Below are positions 30,767 through 38,802 of a stretch of 64,000 bases of DNA, in pieces; the first letter of the stretch is position 1; each line of letters opens with the position of its first letter. Location of the stretch: contig JAHAZN010000035.1 of assembly GCA_018385335.1 (NCBI GenBank), forward strand, positions 1 to 64,000, given 5' to 3'. This DNA is from Prevotella sp. (GTDB lineage Bacteria > Bacteroidota > Bacteroidia > Bacteroidales > Bacteroidaceae). The notes beneath the pieces are model-generated. The model ran no database searches. It saw only the letters and a program-made list of their open reading frames with translations, and was not told where the DNA came from. The translations under genes were made by a program, and so were the position numbers.

Positions 30767-32383
30767 TTAGTCGTTTGTTTTGACTGCCAAAGGGAGAAAA
30801 GGTTTAATTATCTCTTCCATAGCTGTGTCGTATCCGTAGATATCCGGAAAACTTCCTATTTCTCCGTTTGGCATAGGATAGAGAGTGAAATAAGTGATAA
30901 GGACAGGCACTTCAGGCTCAACATGCCTCACCGAGACAAGTTTCAGCGGTTTGCCCTGTGCACGTTCCAACATCTTCTTTCCCCTCAGTGTATTAGGTTC
31001 GAGTCCCATGGTTATCCTCATCTTATCCTTTTCCCATTCATCCATATCTGGTCTTAGGAACATAGCTAAGTCAAAAGGACGTTGCACCCTCACACAACCA
31101 TGCGACACTGCTCTCACCTTGCGTTGGAAAAAGGCGGGCGATGAGGTATCATGGAGATATACTGCAAAGTTGTTATCAAAACGAAAGATGATTCTCCCAA
31201 GACTATTGCCTTCTCCTCCCTCCTGTGCCACTCTGTAATTGCCCGAACGAAGCATAGCAGCTGAAAGATGGTGAGGCAAGCACTCCTTACCCGACTGTTT
31301 ATCATAGACCAGGTATCTGTTGCGAGCAAAGTAGGCAGAATCTCCGGCTTTCTTTGCCACTTCATCTTTGATAATAGTATATGGGATATTCCACATGGGA
31401 TTAAGTTCCATTCTCTTGATATGACTCACCAGTATGGGTGTCTTTGTCTTTGTTGCGCCACATCCTATCCTCATCGTTATCACACTGTCGGGTTGATAGG
31501 CATAGAGTTCGAAGGCTGCAATGTTCACCACAACATATTTCTGCTGTTGATTGTCGGGCAGCATCGCCCCTCTCCACCTACAACGTTCCATGTTACACAT
31601 TGTTTTTATCCTCTCCTCTCCCGTTGCCTGTTTGAGATGCTCTCGCAGTCTCTGATAGAAAGGATGCTGCGGTGTGATGCTGTTGAGAAACGAGGTCACT
31701 TCACCTTGCGATATTCTCTTCATAGCATGTTGAAAAAAACTACTGCTGGGTCGATCCACCTTCACGTCATAGAGCGTTCTATAAGCAATCACCCTTCTAT
31801 GAATAGTATCATAGCGCAATGTGTCCATCCTATTGAAGAGCCACAGAGGATTGACGGCGCCATATCTCTGTATAGTAGCATAGTAAAGATAAGCCATCGT
31901 CAGTTTTACTTCAAGCCGTGCCATCACCCGCTCCACCTTGTTGTTGCTGTCATCAAAACGAAGTGTCCTCAAGCGTTCCACATCTTTTCTGATATCATCA
32001 ATATGAAACTTATCTATTGATATTGCATGTTCATCGCTCTGTTGCAATACTTCAAGAAGCGAGTCGGCCTGTGCTGTCACTCCCTGCCATGTCACCCAAA
32101 ATAGTCGGGGGTGAGAACGATAGAGGTTGCGAGCCATCCTTTCTGGTAGCCAGTCTCCACCATGCACCTCTTCACAATATTTTTGTAAGTACAGCATAAG
32201 CTGTTGCTTATCTACGACAAAACAAGGCTTCCTCATACTCGAGAAAGCCTGACTATCTAACTGACTATTGGGATTAGACGATTTTCCTCTGCATCCCCCA
32301 GCCATAACACCCATCAGGGTGAAGATGAGAACTAAGTGATAGAGATTTTTCTTACCACTTTTCCTACCTTTACTACGTAGCAC
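30767..32383 (-). CDS. L,D-transpeptidase lipoprotein (YcbB-like)
   Basis: Lipobox VMAGGC; catalytic SHGCVRVQRPFDLAMFL; YLHDTSSPAFF. Confidence 0.9.
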   Translation of the reverse strand: MLRSKGRKSGKKNLYHLVLIFTLMGVMAGGCRGKSSNPNSQLDSQAFSSMRKPCFVVDKQQLMLYLQKYCEEVHGGDWLPERMARNLYRSHPRLFWVTWQGVTAQADSLLEVLQQSDEHAISIDKFHIDDIRKDVERLRTLRFDDSNNKVERVMARLEVKLTMAYLYYATIQRYGAVNPLWLFNRMDTLRYDTIHRRVIAYRTLYDVKVDRPSSSFFQHAMKRISQGEVTSFLNSITPQHPFYQRLREHLKQATGEERIKTMCNMERCRWRGAMLPDNQQQKYVVVNIAAFELYAYQPDSVITMRIGCGATKTKTPILVSHIKRMELNPMWNIPYTIIKDEVAKKAGDSAYFARNRYLVYDKQSGKECLPHHLSAAMLRSGNYRVAQEGGEGNSLGRIIFRFDNNFAVYLHDTSSPAFFQRKVRAVSHGCVRVQRPFDLAMFLRPDMDEWEKDKMRITMGLEPNTLRGKKMLERAQGKPLKLVSVRHVEPEVPVLITYFTLYPMPNGEIGSFPDIYGYDTAMEEIIKPFLPLAVKTND

Positions 32384-32661
32384 CCTTTCGGAAGATTATT
32401 TAGTTCCACACGTTGTGTTGCAGCCTCAATCTTCACACTCATCATGTTCTTTCCTGTGAGCGAAACCACCTCAAGCACTTGACCCTCCAAGCCATTGACA
32501 ACAAGTGTGTGTTTATTTTTGAGTTCTACAGAGGGAGCTGCAAGTTCTCCCACCTGTGCTTCAGGTGCTATCGTTTCCATTGTAGTAGCAGCCGAAATAG
32601 TAAGAGGTAAGACGCTAAAAGCGACAAGCAGCAATAATATGATAGGTAAACGTTTTGCCAT
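32332..32661 (-). CDS. Small exported protein resembling a stand-alone T9SS C-terminal sorting domain
   Basis: MAKRLPIILLLLVAFSVLPLTISA signal; VVNGLEGQVLEVVSLTGKNMMSVKIEAATQRVELNNLPKGCYVVKVGKVVRKISIT tail. Confidence 0.65.
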   Translation of the reverse strand: MAKRLPIILLLLVAFSVLPLTISAATTMETIAPEAQVGELAAPSVELKNKHTLVVNGLEGQVLEVVSLTGKNMMSVKIEAATQRVELNNLPKGCYVVKVGKVVRKISIT

Positions 32662-32679
32662 ATAGTAGTATTTATACTG

Positions 32680-32687
32680 CAAAGTTA
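32680..32687 (-). promoter_or_regulatory. Candidate -7 box (TAACTTTG) for the ECF-sigma/LDT operon
   Basis: TAnnTTTG on the minus strand just upstream of 32661. Confidence 0.55.
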
Positions 32688-32869
32688 ATCTTTTCTTCAA
32701 TACGATGCAAGAAATCGATCCATTTTTTCTTTTTTCATTGTTAAAAATAGCAAACATTCTTTCTTTTCATATCCATAGTTCACTCATTACAATGTATCAA
32801 ATAAGGATTGCCATTCATCTACTATTTTAGAAAAGATAATATATCCTTGGTGTTTTCATATGAAATCCT

Positions 32870-32877
32870 TAACTTTG
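32870..32877 (+). promoter_or_regulatory. Candidate -7 box (TAACTTTG) for the Rpn-family gene
   Basis: TAnnTTTG 26 nt upstream of the ATG at 32904. Confidence 0.55.
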
Positions 32878-32903
32878 CAAACACGATAAATAGTATTTCA
32901 GCT

Positions 32904-33815
32904 ATGCAGACAGATAACAAGTACATCCGATTTGACTGGGCGGTGAAGCGCATGTTGCGCGACAAAGCCAACTTTGCCGTACTGGAAGGACTGGTCACAG
33001 TGCTTTTAGGCGAAAAGATTGTCATCACAGAACTGCTGGAAAGCGAAGGAAATCAGGATTCTCACGAAGCGAAGTTCAATCGCGTTGACATTAAAGCAAA
33101 GAACAGTAAAGGCGAGATTATTATCGTAGAAGTACAACTGACCCGCCAGCTGTATTATCTTCAGCGTATGCTCTATGGAGTATCCAAAGCCATCACTGAA
33201 CATATCCAGATAGGCAATAAATATGATCAAGTAAAGAAGGTGTACTCCATCAATATTCTCTATTTTGACTTGGGTAAAGGTAACGACTATCTATATCATG
33301 GCAAGACTATCTTTACTGGTGTGCATACAGGCGACCGTCTTGAGGTGAATACTAAGGAGGCTAACGAGATAAAAATGACCGTTCCTGAAGATGTATTCCC
33401 TGAGTATTACATCATTCGGGTCAACGAATTCAATGATATTGCCACTACTCCTATTGAAGAATGGCTCGACTACTTAAAAAACAACCGTATCAAGGATGAT
33501 ACATCTACACCTGGTTTGCAGGAGGCAAGAAAGAAACTGCTATATATGACCATGAGCGATAAAGATCGCCGTGCATATGATGCTCATATGGATGACATCA
33601 TGGTGGAGAACGATGTGCTTGATACAGCCAAGATGGAAGGAAGAGCAGAAGGAAGAGCAGAAGGAAGAGCAGAAGGAAGAGCAGAAGAGCGAGCGAAAGC
33701 AGAGGCTGAGAAATTAGATATTGCCAAGCAATTGATAGCATCGGGGATGTCTATTGAGCAAGTGGCTACCATCACCAAACTCTCTCTCGAGGTAATTAGA
33801 GAGTTGACTAGATAA
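32904..33815 (+). CDS. Rpn-family PD-(D/E)XK nuclease / putative transposase
   Basis: IRFDWAVKRMLRDKANFAVLEGLV; nuclease core RVDIKAKNSKGEIIIVEVQ; C-terminal GRAEGRAE repeats. Confidence 0.9.
   Translation: MQTDNKYIRFDWAVKRMLRDKANFAVLEGLVTVLLGEKIVITELLESEGNQDSHEAKFNRVDIKAKNSKGEIIIVEVQLTRQLYYLQRMLYGVSKAITEHIQIGNKYDQVKKVYSINILYFDLGKGNDYLYHGKTIFTGVHTGDRLEVNTKEANEIKMTVPEDVFPEYYIIRVNEFNDIATTPIEEWLDYLKNNRIKDDTSTPGLQEARKKLLYMTMSDKDRRAYDAHMDDIMVENDVLDTAKMEGRAEGRAEGRAEGRAEERAKAEAEKLDIAKQLIASGMSIEQVATITKLSLEVIRELTR
33636..33683 (+). repeat. Four tandem copies of a 12-bp unit (gaaggaagagca), coding EGRA-type repeats
   Basis: Exact copies at 33636, 33648, 33660 and 33672. Confidence 0.95.
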
Positions 33816-33888
33816 ATAAGCTTTTCCTGTGTAAACCTTGGGATAGAAGGGCAAACATTATTTGACTTTTCTCTATTCTATTGATTGT

Positions 33889-34797
33889 TTATTGTGTGTC
33901 TTTCCGTGAAGATGCAATAGCTATGCCGGCCAGTATGAGCGCTGTTCCTATCAGAAAGAAATGGGTAATATGCTCATCGAGCACCAGCCACGCAAAGACT
34001 ATTGTTGTTATCGGATTGAAATACACCCAGTTAGTAGCATTCACTGCTCCCAACTTCACCATACACCAGTTCCAGCAGAGATAACAAACCATGGAAGCTA
34101 CACAACCAAGGAAGAGAAGATTTCCCCATACTACTGGTTGACACATGGTGGTAAGATCTGGCCAATCCTCTTCCACTATGATATGATAAGGAATGATAGT
34201 CAGCAATCCATAGAAAAATACCTTTCTTGTGACGAAGATTGTAGAGTATCGTTCCCCTACTCTACGCATAATGAGTGAATAAACAGCCCAGCACATACAA
34301 GCGATAAAGGCAAGCGCATCACCAAGCGGTGAGAGATGTAGCACGAAATGTCCATTCAGCACTACAATAGCCATTCCTACAAGTGCGATAACCGACCCTC
34401 CCCACTGCCATACGCCCATCTTCTCGGTGATAGGATAACAGAGTCGTATGAGAATGGCAGTAAAAATAGGGCATGCACATACGATGAGTGAGGTGTTGGT
34501 AGCAGTGGTAAACAGCATAGCTGCATTCTCTGAGAGAAAATAGAGCGATCCGCCTGTCAGTCCTAAGGCAGCCATGATGGGTTCGTCTTTGCAGATGAGT
34601 CCCTTCACATTTTTTTCTTTCCTCAACCACCATCCTGCCAACAGGAGATAGGCAATAACAAAACGCAGTGTAAAGATCTGTGCTGGTGACAAACCATTGT
34701 TTAACAACAGTTTAGTCCAAACAAAGGTTGTTCCCCACACGGCGACAGTCAAGAACGCCACGATGTGAGGAACAACCAAAGATTTCTTTTCATTCAT
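33889..34797 (-). CDS. EamA/DMT-family transporter
   Basis: Ten-TM protein, two EamA halves (VAVWGTTFVWTKLLL; CMCWAVYSLIMRRVG); start at MNEKKSLVV. Confidence 0.88.
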   Translation of the reverse strand: MNEKKSLVVPHIVAFLTVAVWGTTFVWTKLLLNNGLSPAQIFTLRFVIAYLLLAGWWLRKEKNVKGLICKDEPIMAALGLTGGSLYFLSENAAMLFTTATNTSLIVCACPIFTAILIRLCYPITEKMGVWQWGGSVIALVGMAIVVLNGHFVLHLSPLGDALAFIACMCWAVYSLIMRRVGERYSTIFVTRKVFFYGLLTIIPYHIIVEEDWPDLTTMCQPVVWGNLLFLGCVASMVCYLCWNWCMVKLGAVNATNWVYFNPITTIVFAWLVLDEHITHFFLIGTALILAGIAIASSRKDTQ

Positions 34798-34805
34798 CGT
34801 CAGAA

Positions 34806-35603
34806 TCAACCTTTTATCTCTTCGATGTCACGCCTCACGTTCTCTCTGATCTTCGTGAGATAGTTTTTCATCTCCTTGGCATCCTTTCTGTCGATGATGT
34901 CGAGGAGGCAGGTGAGTTCATCCCTTATCTGCGCCACCTGGTCGGTGGTATAAGGATTGAAAAGAATCTCCTGCAAAAGATAGTCATCCTCATTGAGTAC
35001 CCCCTTAGCTATCTTCATGTGCCGTTTGAAAGTCGTTCCTGGTGCATCCTGATGTTTCATCACTGCAGCAAAGACGAAGGTAGATACAAACGGTATGCTG
35101 AGCGAATAGGCCACTGTTTTATCGTGTTCCTCAAAGGAATACTCATAGATATTCAATCCCAATCGTTGATAGAGGTCTTTGAAGAAGATACGTCCCATAT
35201 AATCTCCCTCACTGATGATGATAGCATTCTCCTCACTGAGTTGCTGCAAATTAGCGAAGGTAGGTCCAAACATAGGATGGGTGGAGACAAAGGGATGGCC
35301 GCTGTTCTCATAGAATGCCTTGAGATTAGTCTTCACCGACGAGATATCGCTGATGATACAATCTTTAGGCAGATAGGGCATCACCTCGTTGAATGCAGGT
35401 ATAGTATATTTCACCGTCACTGCATTGATAACGAGTTCTGGTGCGAACTCCCTCACCTCTTCGAGCTGCGTGAACCGTCGGCAGTTATATGTGAAACGCA
35501 TCCTTTTGGCGTCCTTTTCATACACAGCCGTTTCGTGGTCGAAACTTAGTAGGTCGAGAAAGAAACTTCCCATCTTTCCAGCCCCCATCACAAGTATTTT
35601 CAT
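34806..35603 (-). CDS. Prephenate dehydrogenase-like protein
   Basis: MKILVMGAGKMGSFFLDLLSF Rossmann motif; FVSTHPMFGPTFANL. Confidence 0.85.
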   Translation of the reverse strand: MKILVMGAGKMGSFFLDLLSFDHETAVYEKDAKRMRFTYNCRRFTQLEEVREFAPELVINAVTVKYTIPAFNEVMPYLPKDCIISDISSVKTNLKAFYENSGHPFVSTHPMFGPTFANLQQLSEENAIIISEGDYMGRIFFKDLYQRLGLNIYEYSFEEHDKTVAYSLSIPFVSTFVFAAVMKHQDAPGTTFKRHMKIAKGVLNEDDYLLQEILFNPYTTDQVAQIRDELTCLLDIIDRKDAKEMKNYLTKIRENVRRDIEEIKG

Positions 35604-35637
35604 GCTACGATTCTTATTTTTCCTGACAAAGTGTCTG

Positions 35638-36702
35638 TTATTTGTTGATGATCTCCATCTGTTGTCTTACTGACTCCTCGTGTATTCCCTCAAACACTTT
35701 AGCCACAAACTGTGGATCCATGCCACAGAGTGCTCCCTGGGCGCCGCGCTTTTCGAGAATTTCATTGTATCGTGCGGCCTGCAACACAGTCATATTGTGT
35801 TCCTTCTTATATTGACCGATCTCACGGCACACTCTCATTCGCTTTGCCATAAGTTCCATGAGTTGGTTATCGAGTTCGTCAATCTGTTTTCTCAGTATAT
35901 GAATACCCTCAGTGGTAACCGATTCATCTCTCACCACGATGAGGTTAAGGATATAGTCGAGCACATCCGGTGTCACCTGTTGTTTGGCATCACTCCAAGC
36001 CTTATCTGGATCGCAATGGCTCTCCACTATCAGTCCATCAAATCCTAAGTCCATTGCCTGCTGGCAGAGTGGAGCGATAAGTTCTCTTCTTCCTCCGATA
36101 TGACTGGGATCGCAGAAGATAGGCAGTTCGGGGATGCGGCGATGCAGTTCGATAGGAATCTGCCACATGGGCAGGTTGCGGTAGATCTTCTTATCATAGC
36201 TTGAGAAGCCGCGATGGATAGCTCCGAGTCGTTTTATGCCTGCCTGATTGATGCGTTCCATGGCTCCTATCCACAGTTCAAGGTCGGGGTTGACGGGGTT
36301 TTTCACCAGCACGGGTACCTCGGCTCCTTTAAGTGCATCAGCCAGTGCCTGCATAGCAAAGGGGTTGGCTGTTGTTCTTGCTCCCACCCATAGGATATCT
36401 ATCCCATATTTCATTGCCAGTTCCACATGTTCTGGTGTAGCCACCTCAGTAGCCACTTTCATTCCGGTCTCTTCCTTCACCTGCTTCATCCATGGCAGAG
36501 CCTGCTCGCCGTTGCCCTCAAATCCTCCGGGTTTGGTTCTCGGTTTCCACACACCAGCTCTAAAGATTTTGCATCCGCGTGCAGCCAGTTGTTTGGCGGT
36601 GCACACCACCTGTTCTTCTGTCTCGGCAGAGCAAGGGCCGGCGATGACAGTAGGACGTTCCTGATCACTCAACAGTTTGAGAGGTTCTAATTCCAATTCC
36701 AT
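35638..36702 (-). CDS. Bifunctional DAHP synthase / chorismate mutase
   Basis: N-terminal KDSA/AroG-type DAHP synthase (VIAGPCSAETEEQV, FCDPSHIGG) and C-terminal AroQ chorismate mutase (LRKQIDELDNQLMELMAKRM). Confidence 0.93.
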   Translation of the reverse strand: MELELEPLKLLSDQERPTVIAGPCSAETEEQVVCTAKQLAARGCKIFRAGVWKPRTKPGGFEGNGEQALPWMKQVKEETGMKVATEVATPEHVELAMKYGIDILWVGARTTANPFAMQALADALKGAEVPVLVKNPVNPDLELWIGAMERINQAGIKRLGAIHRGFSSYDKKIYRNLPMWQIPIELHRRIPELPIFCDPSHIGGRRELIAPLCQQAMDLGFDGLIVESHCDPDKAWSDAKQQVTPDVLDYILNLIVVRDESVTTEGIHILRKQIDELDNQLMELMAKRMRVCREIGQYKKEHNMTVLQAARYNEILEKRGAQGALCGMDPQFVAKVFEGIHEESVRQQMEIINK

Positions 36703-36780
36703 AGTTTTCTATTTTTATCTTGTTTTCTTCTTTATATATAATAAATAAGGTGTAGCTTCGTTGCCGTTCACCTCTGTTCA

Positions 36781-37944
36781 TTAGGTCTTCATGGCCTTCA
36801 CCCTTTCGAGTGCTTCCTTGATTTTCTCTTCTTTGGCGCAGAGGGAGATTCTCACATATCTGTCGCCATTGCTTCCGAAGATGAAGCCGGGTGTGATGAA
36901 CACGCGTGCTTCATAGAGCACCTTTTCCGTCAGTTCTTCGCAGTTGGCATAGCGTTCGGGGATGCGTCCCCAGAGGAACATGCCCACCTGATTGGTATCG
37001 AAACTGCAACCGAGCGCCGTCATTATCTCTTCGGCATATCTCCTTCGGGCGGCATAGGTCTCGATGTTGGCCTGACGGTGCCACGCCTCATCATTCTCTA
37101 ATGCCTCGGCAGCTGCCATCTGCAGTCCACGGAACGTGCCGCTGTCGATATTGCTCTTCACCTTGAGAATCCAGCTGATGAAGGTGGGATTGCTCACACA
37201 CATCCCCACTCGCCATCCCGGCATGTTATGACTCTTCGAGAGCGAGTTGAGCTCGATGCTACAGTCTTTGGCTCCCTCAATCTGCATGATGGAGAGGTGC
37301 TCCTCGTTGAGGATGAAGGAGTAGGGATTGTCGTTCACCACCACAATCTGATGTCTTTGGGCGAAATCGATCAACCGCTGATAGGTCTCCCTCCGTGCAT
37401 TGCCTCCCGTGGGCATGTTGGGATAGTTGGTCCAGAGGAGTTTCACGCCGGTGAGATCCATCTTCTCAAGTTCATCGAAATCAGGTTGCCATCCGTTGTC
37501 TTCCTTTAGGTTATAGTTCACCACCTGCGCTCCGAGAATCTTGCTAAGCGAGGTATAGGTGGGATAGCCCGGGTTGGGGACGAGCACCTTCTCTCCGGGA
37601 TTGACGAAGGCGAGGGTGACATGGAGGATGCCCTCCTTGGAGCCGATGAGCGGCTGTATCTCTGTGGCAGGGTTGAGTTCCACACCATACCACTTCTGAT
37701 AGAACCGGGCCATGGCCTCTCTGAGTTCGGGGATGCCCATTGTGGGCTGATAGCCATGGGCATCAGCTCTCTCGGCCACTTCGCACAGTCGTTTGATGGT
37801 TTTCTCTGAGGGTGGCATGTCGGGACTGCCTATCGCGAGACTGATGATGTCCATGCCTTGGGTATTCATGGCAGCCACCTCTTTCAGTTTTCTGCTGAAG
37901 TAGTATTCGCTCACCTCAGCAAGTCTGTTTGCGGGTTTTATCAT
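36781..37944 (-). CDS. Class I/II aminotransferase (aromatic operon)
   Basis: PNMPTGGNARRETYQRL, NSLSKSHNMPGWRVG. Confidence 0.92.
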   Translation of the reverse strand: MIKPANRLAEVSEYYFSRKLKEVAAMNTQGMDIISLAIGSPDMPPSEKTIKRLCEVAERADAHGYQPTMGIPELREAMARFYQKWYGVELNPATEIQPLIGSKEGILHVTLAFVNPGEKVLVPNPGYPTYTSLSKILGAQVVNYNLKEDNGWQPDFDELEKMDLTGVKLLWTNYPNMPTGGNARRETYQRLIDFAQRHQIVVVNDNPYSFILNEEHLSIMQIEGAKDCSIELNSLSKSHNMPGWRVGMCVSNPTFISWILKVKSNIDSGTFRGLQMAAAEALENDEAWHRQANIETYAARRRYAEEIMTALGCSFDTNQVGMFLWGRIPERYANCEELTEKVLYEARVFITPGFIFGSNGDRYVRISLCAKEEKIKEALERVKAMKT

Positions 37945-37947
37945 TGT

Positions 37948-38778
37948 CTATTTACTTTTATATTCTCCCAGAATCTTCAGTTCCCTCGTCAACGGCATGA
38001 TGGCATCGATGCTCTGCCGATAGCGAGTGAGGGTGTCGTAAGTCACATCGACATAGAAGAGATACTCCCACTCGTGGCCGATGATGGGCAACGACTGTAT
38101 CTTCGTGAGATTGATGCGATAGAAGGAAAGGATGCTGAGCACCTGTGAGAGCGACCCCTCCTCATGGGGCAGGGCAAAGACGAGGCTCGACTTGTCGGTA
38201 TCCTGGAGTGGGCGGAGGAAGTCGGCTTTCTGCGGATGACAGGTAACGAGGAAACGCGTGAAGTTGTGTTTGTTGTCCTCGATATGGTCCTCAAGAATCT
38301 TCATGCCATAGAGCTTGGCGGCCTCTGCACTACAGATGGCGGCCCATCCACGGCACTGGTGTTCGGCGATATACTTGGCCGAGCCTGCCGTATCTTCACT
38401 CTCCACAGCCTTCAGTTCGGGATGGTTAGCGAGGAAGCCCCGGCACTGCATCAGTGCTACGGGATGGGAGTGGACCTCCTGCACTGTCTCCCAACTGTCT
38501 TCGGGCAGACAGCAGATGCAGTGTGAGATATGCAGTTTGTGCTCTCCCACCACGGTGATGTCGGCCTCACGCAACAGTTCATAGTTGTGGAGCAGACTGC
38601 CTGCGATGGTGTTCTCAATGGCGAGCATCCCGATGACGGTAGGGTCGCGCTTGATGTTCTCAAACACCTCCTCGAAGGTGGCGCAACAGATGAGTTGCAC
38701 CTGCTCTCCATCAAAGAACTGGTGGGCGGCGATGTCGTGGAACGATCCTATCAGACCCTGTATGGCTATTCTCTTCAT
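37948..38778 (-). CDS. pheA: Prephenate dehydratase
   Basis: IAIQGLIGSFHDIAAHQFF; ACT domain GSLSQVLSILSFYRINLTKIQSLP. Confidence 0.92.
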   Translation of the reverse strand: MKRIAIQGLIGSFHDIAAHQFFDGEQVQLICCATFEEVFENIKRDPTVIGMLAIENTIAGSLLHNYELLREADITVVGEHKLHISHCICCLPEDSWETVQEVHSHPVALMQCRGFLANHPELKAVESEDTAGSAKYIAEHQCRGWAAICSAEAAKLYGMKILEDHIEDNKHNFTRFLVTCHPQKADFLRPLQDTDKSSLVFALPHEEGSLSQVLSILSFYRINLTKIQSLPIIGHEWEYLFYVDVTYDTLTRYRQSIDAIMPLTRELKILGEYKSK

Positions 38779-38802
38779 GTTGTCTTCAGTCTTCTTTATT
38801 CA

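Noticed and set aside
31268-32020. 250-aa plus-strand ORF
   Set aside because: Antisense to the L,D-transpeptidase gene, mirror-ORF composition.
33636-33683. Possible CRISPR-like array
   Set aside because: Repeat unit is 12 bp with no spacers and is in-frame coding sequence.
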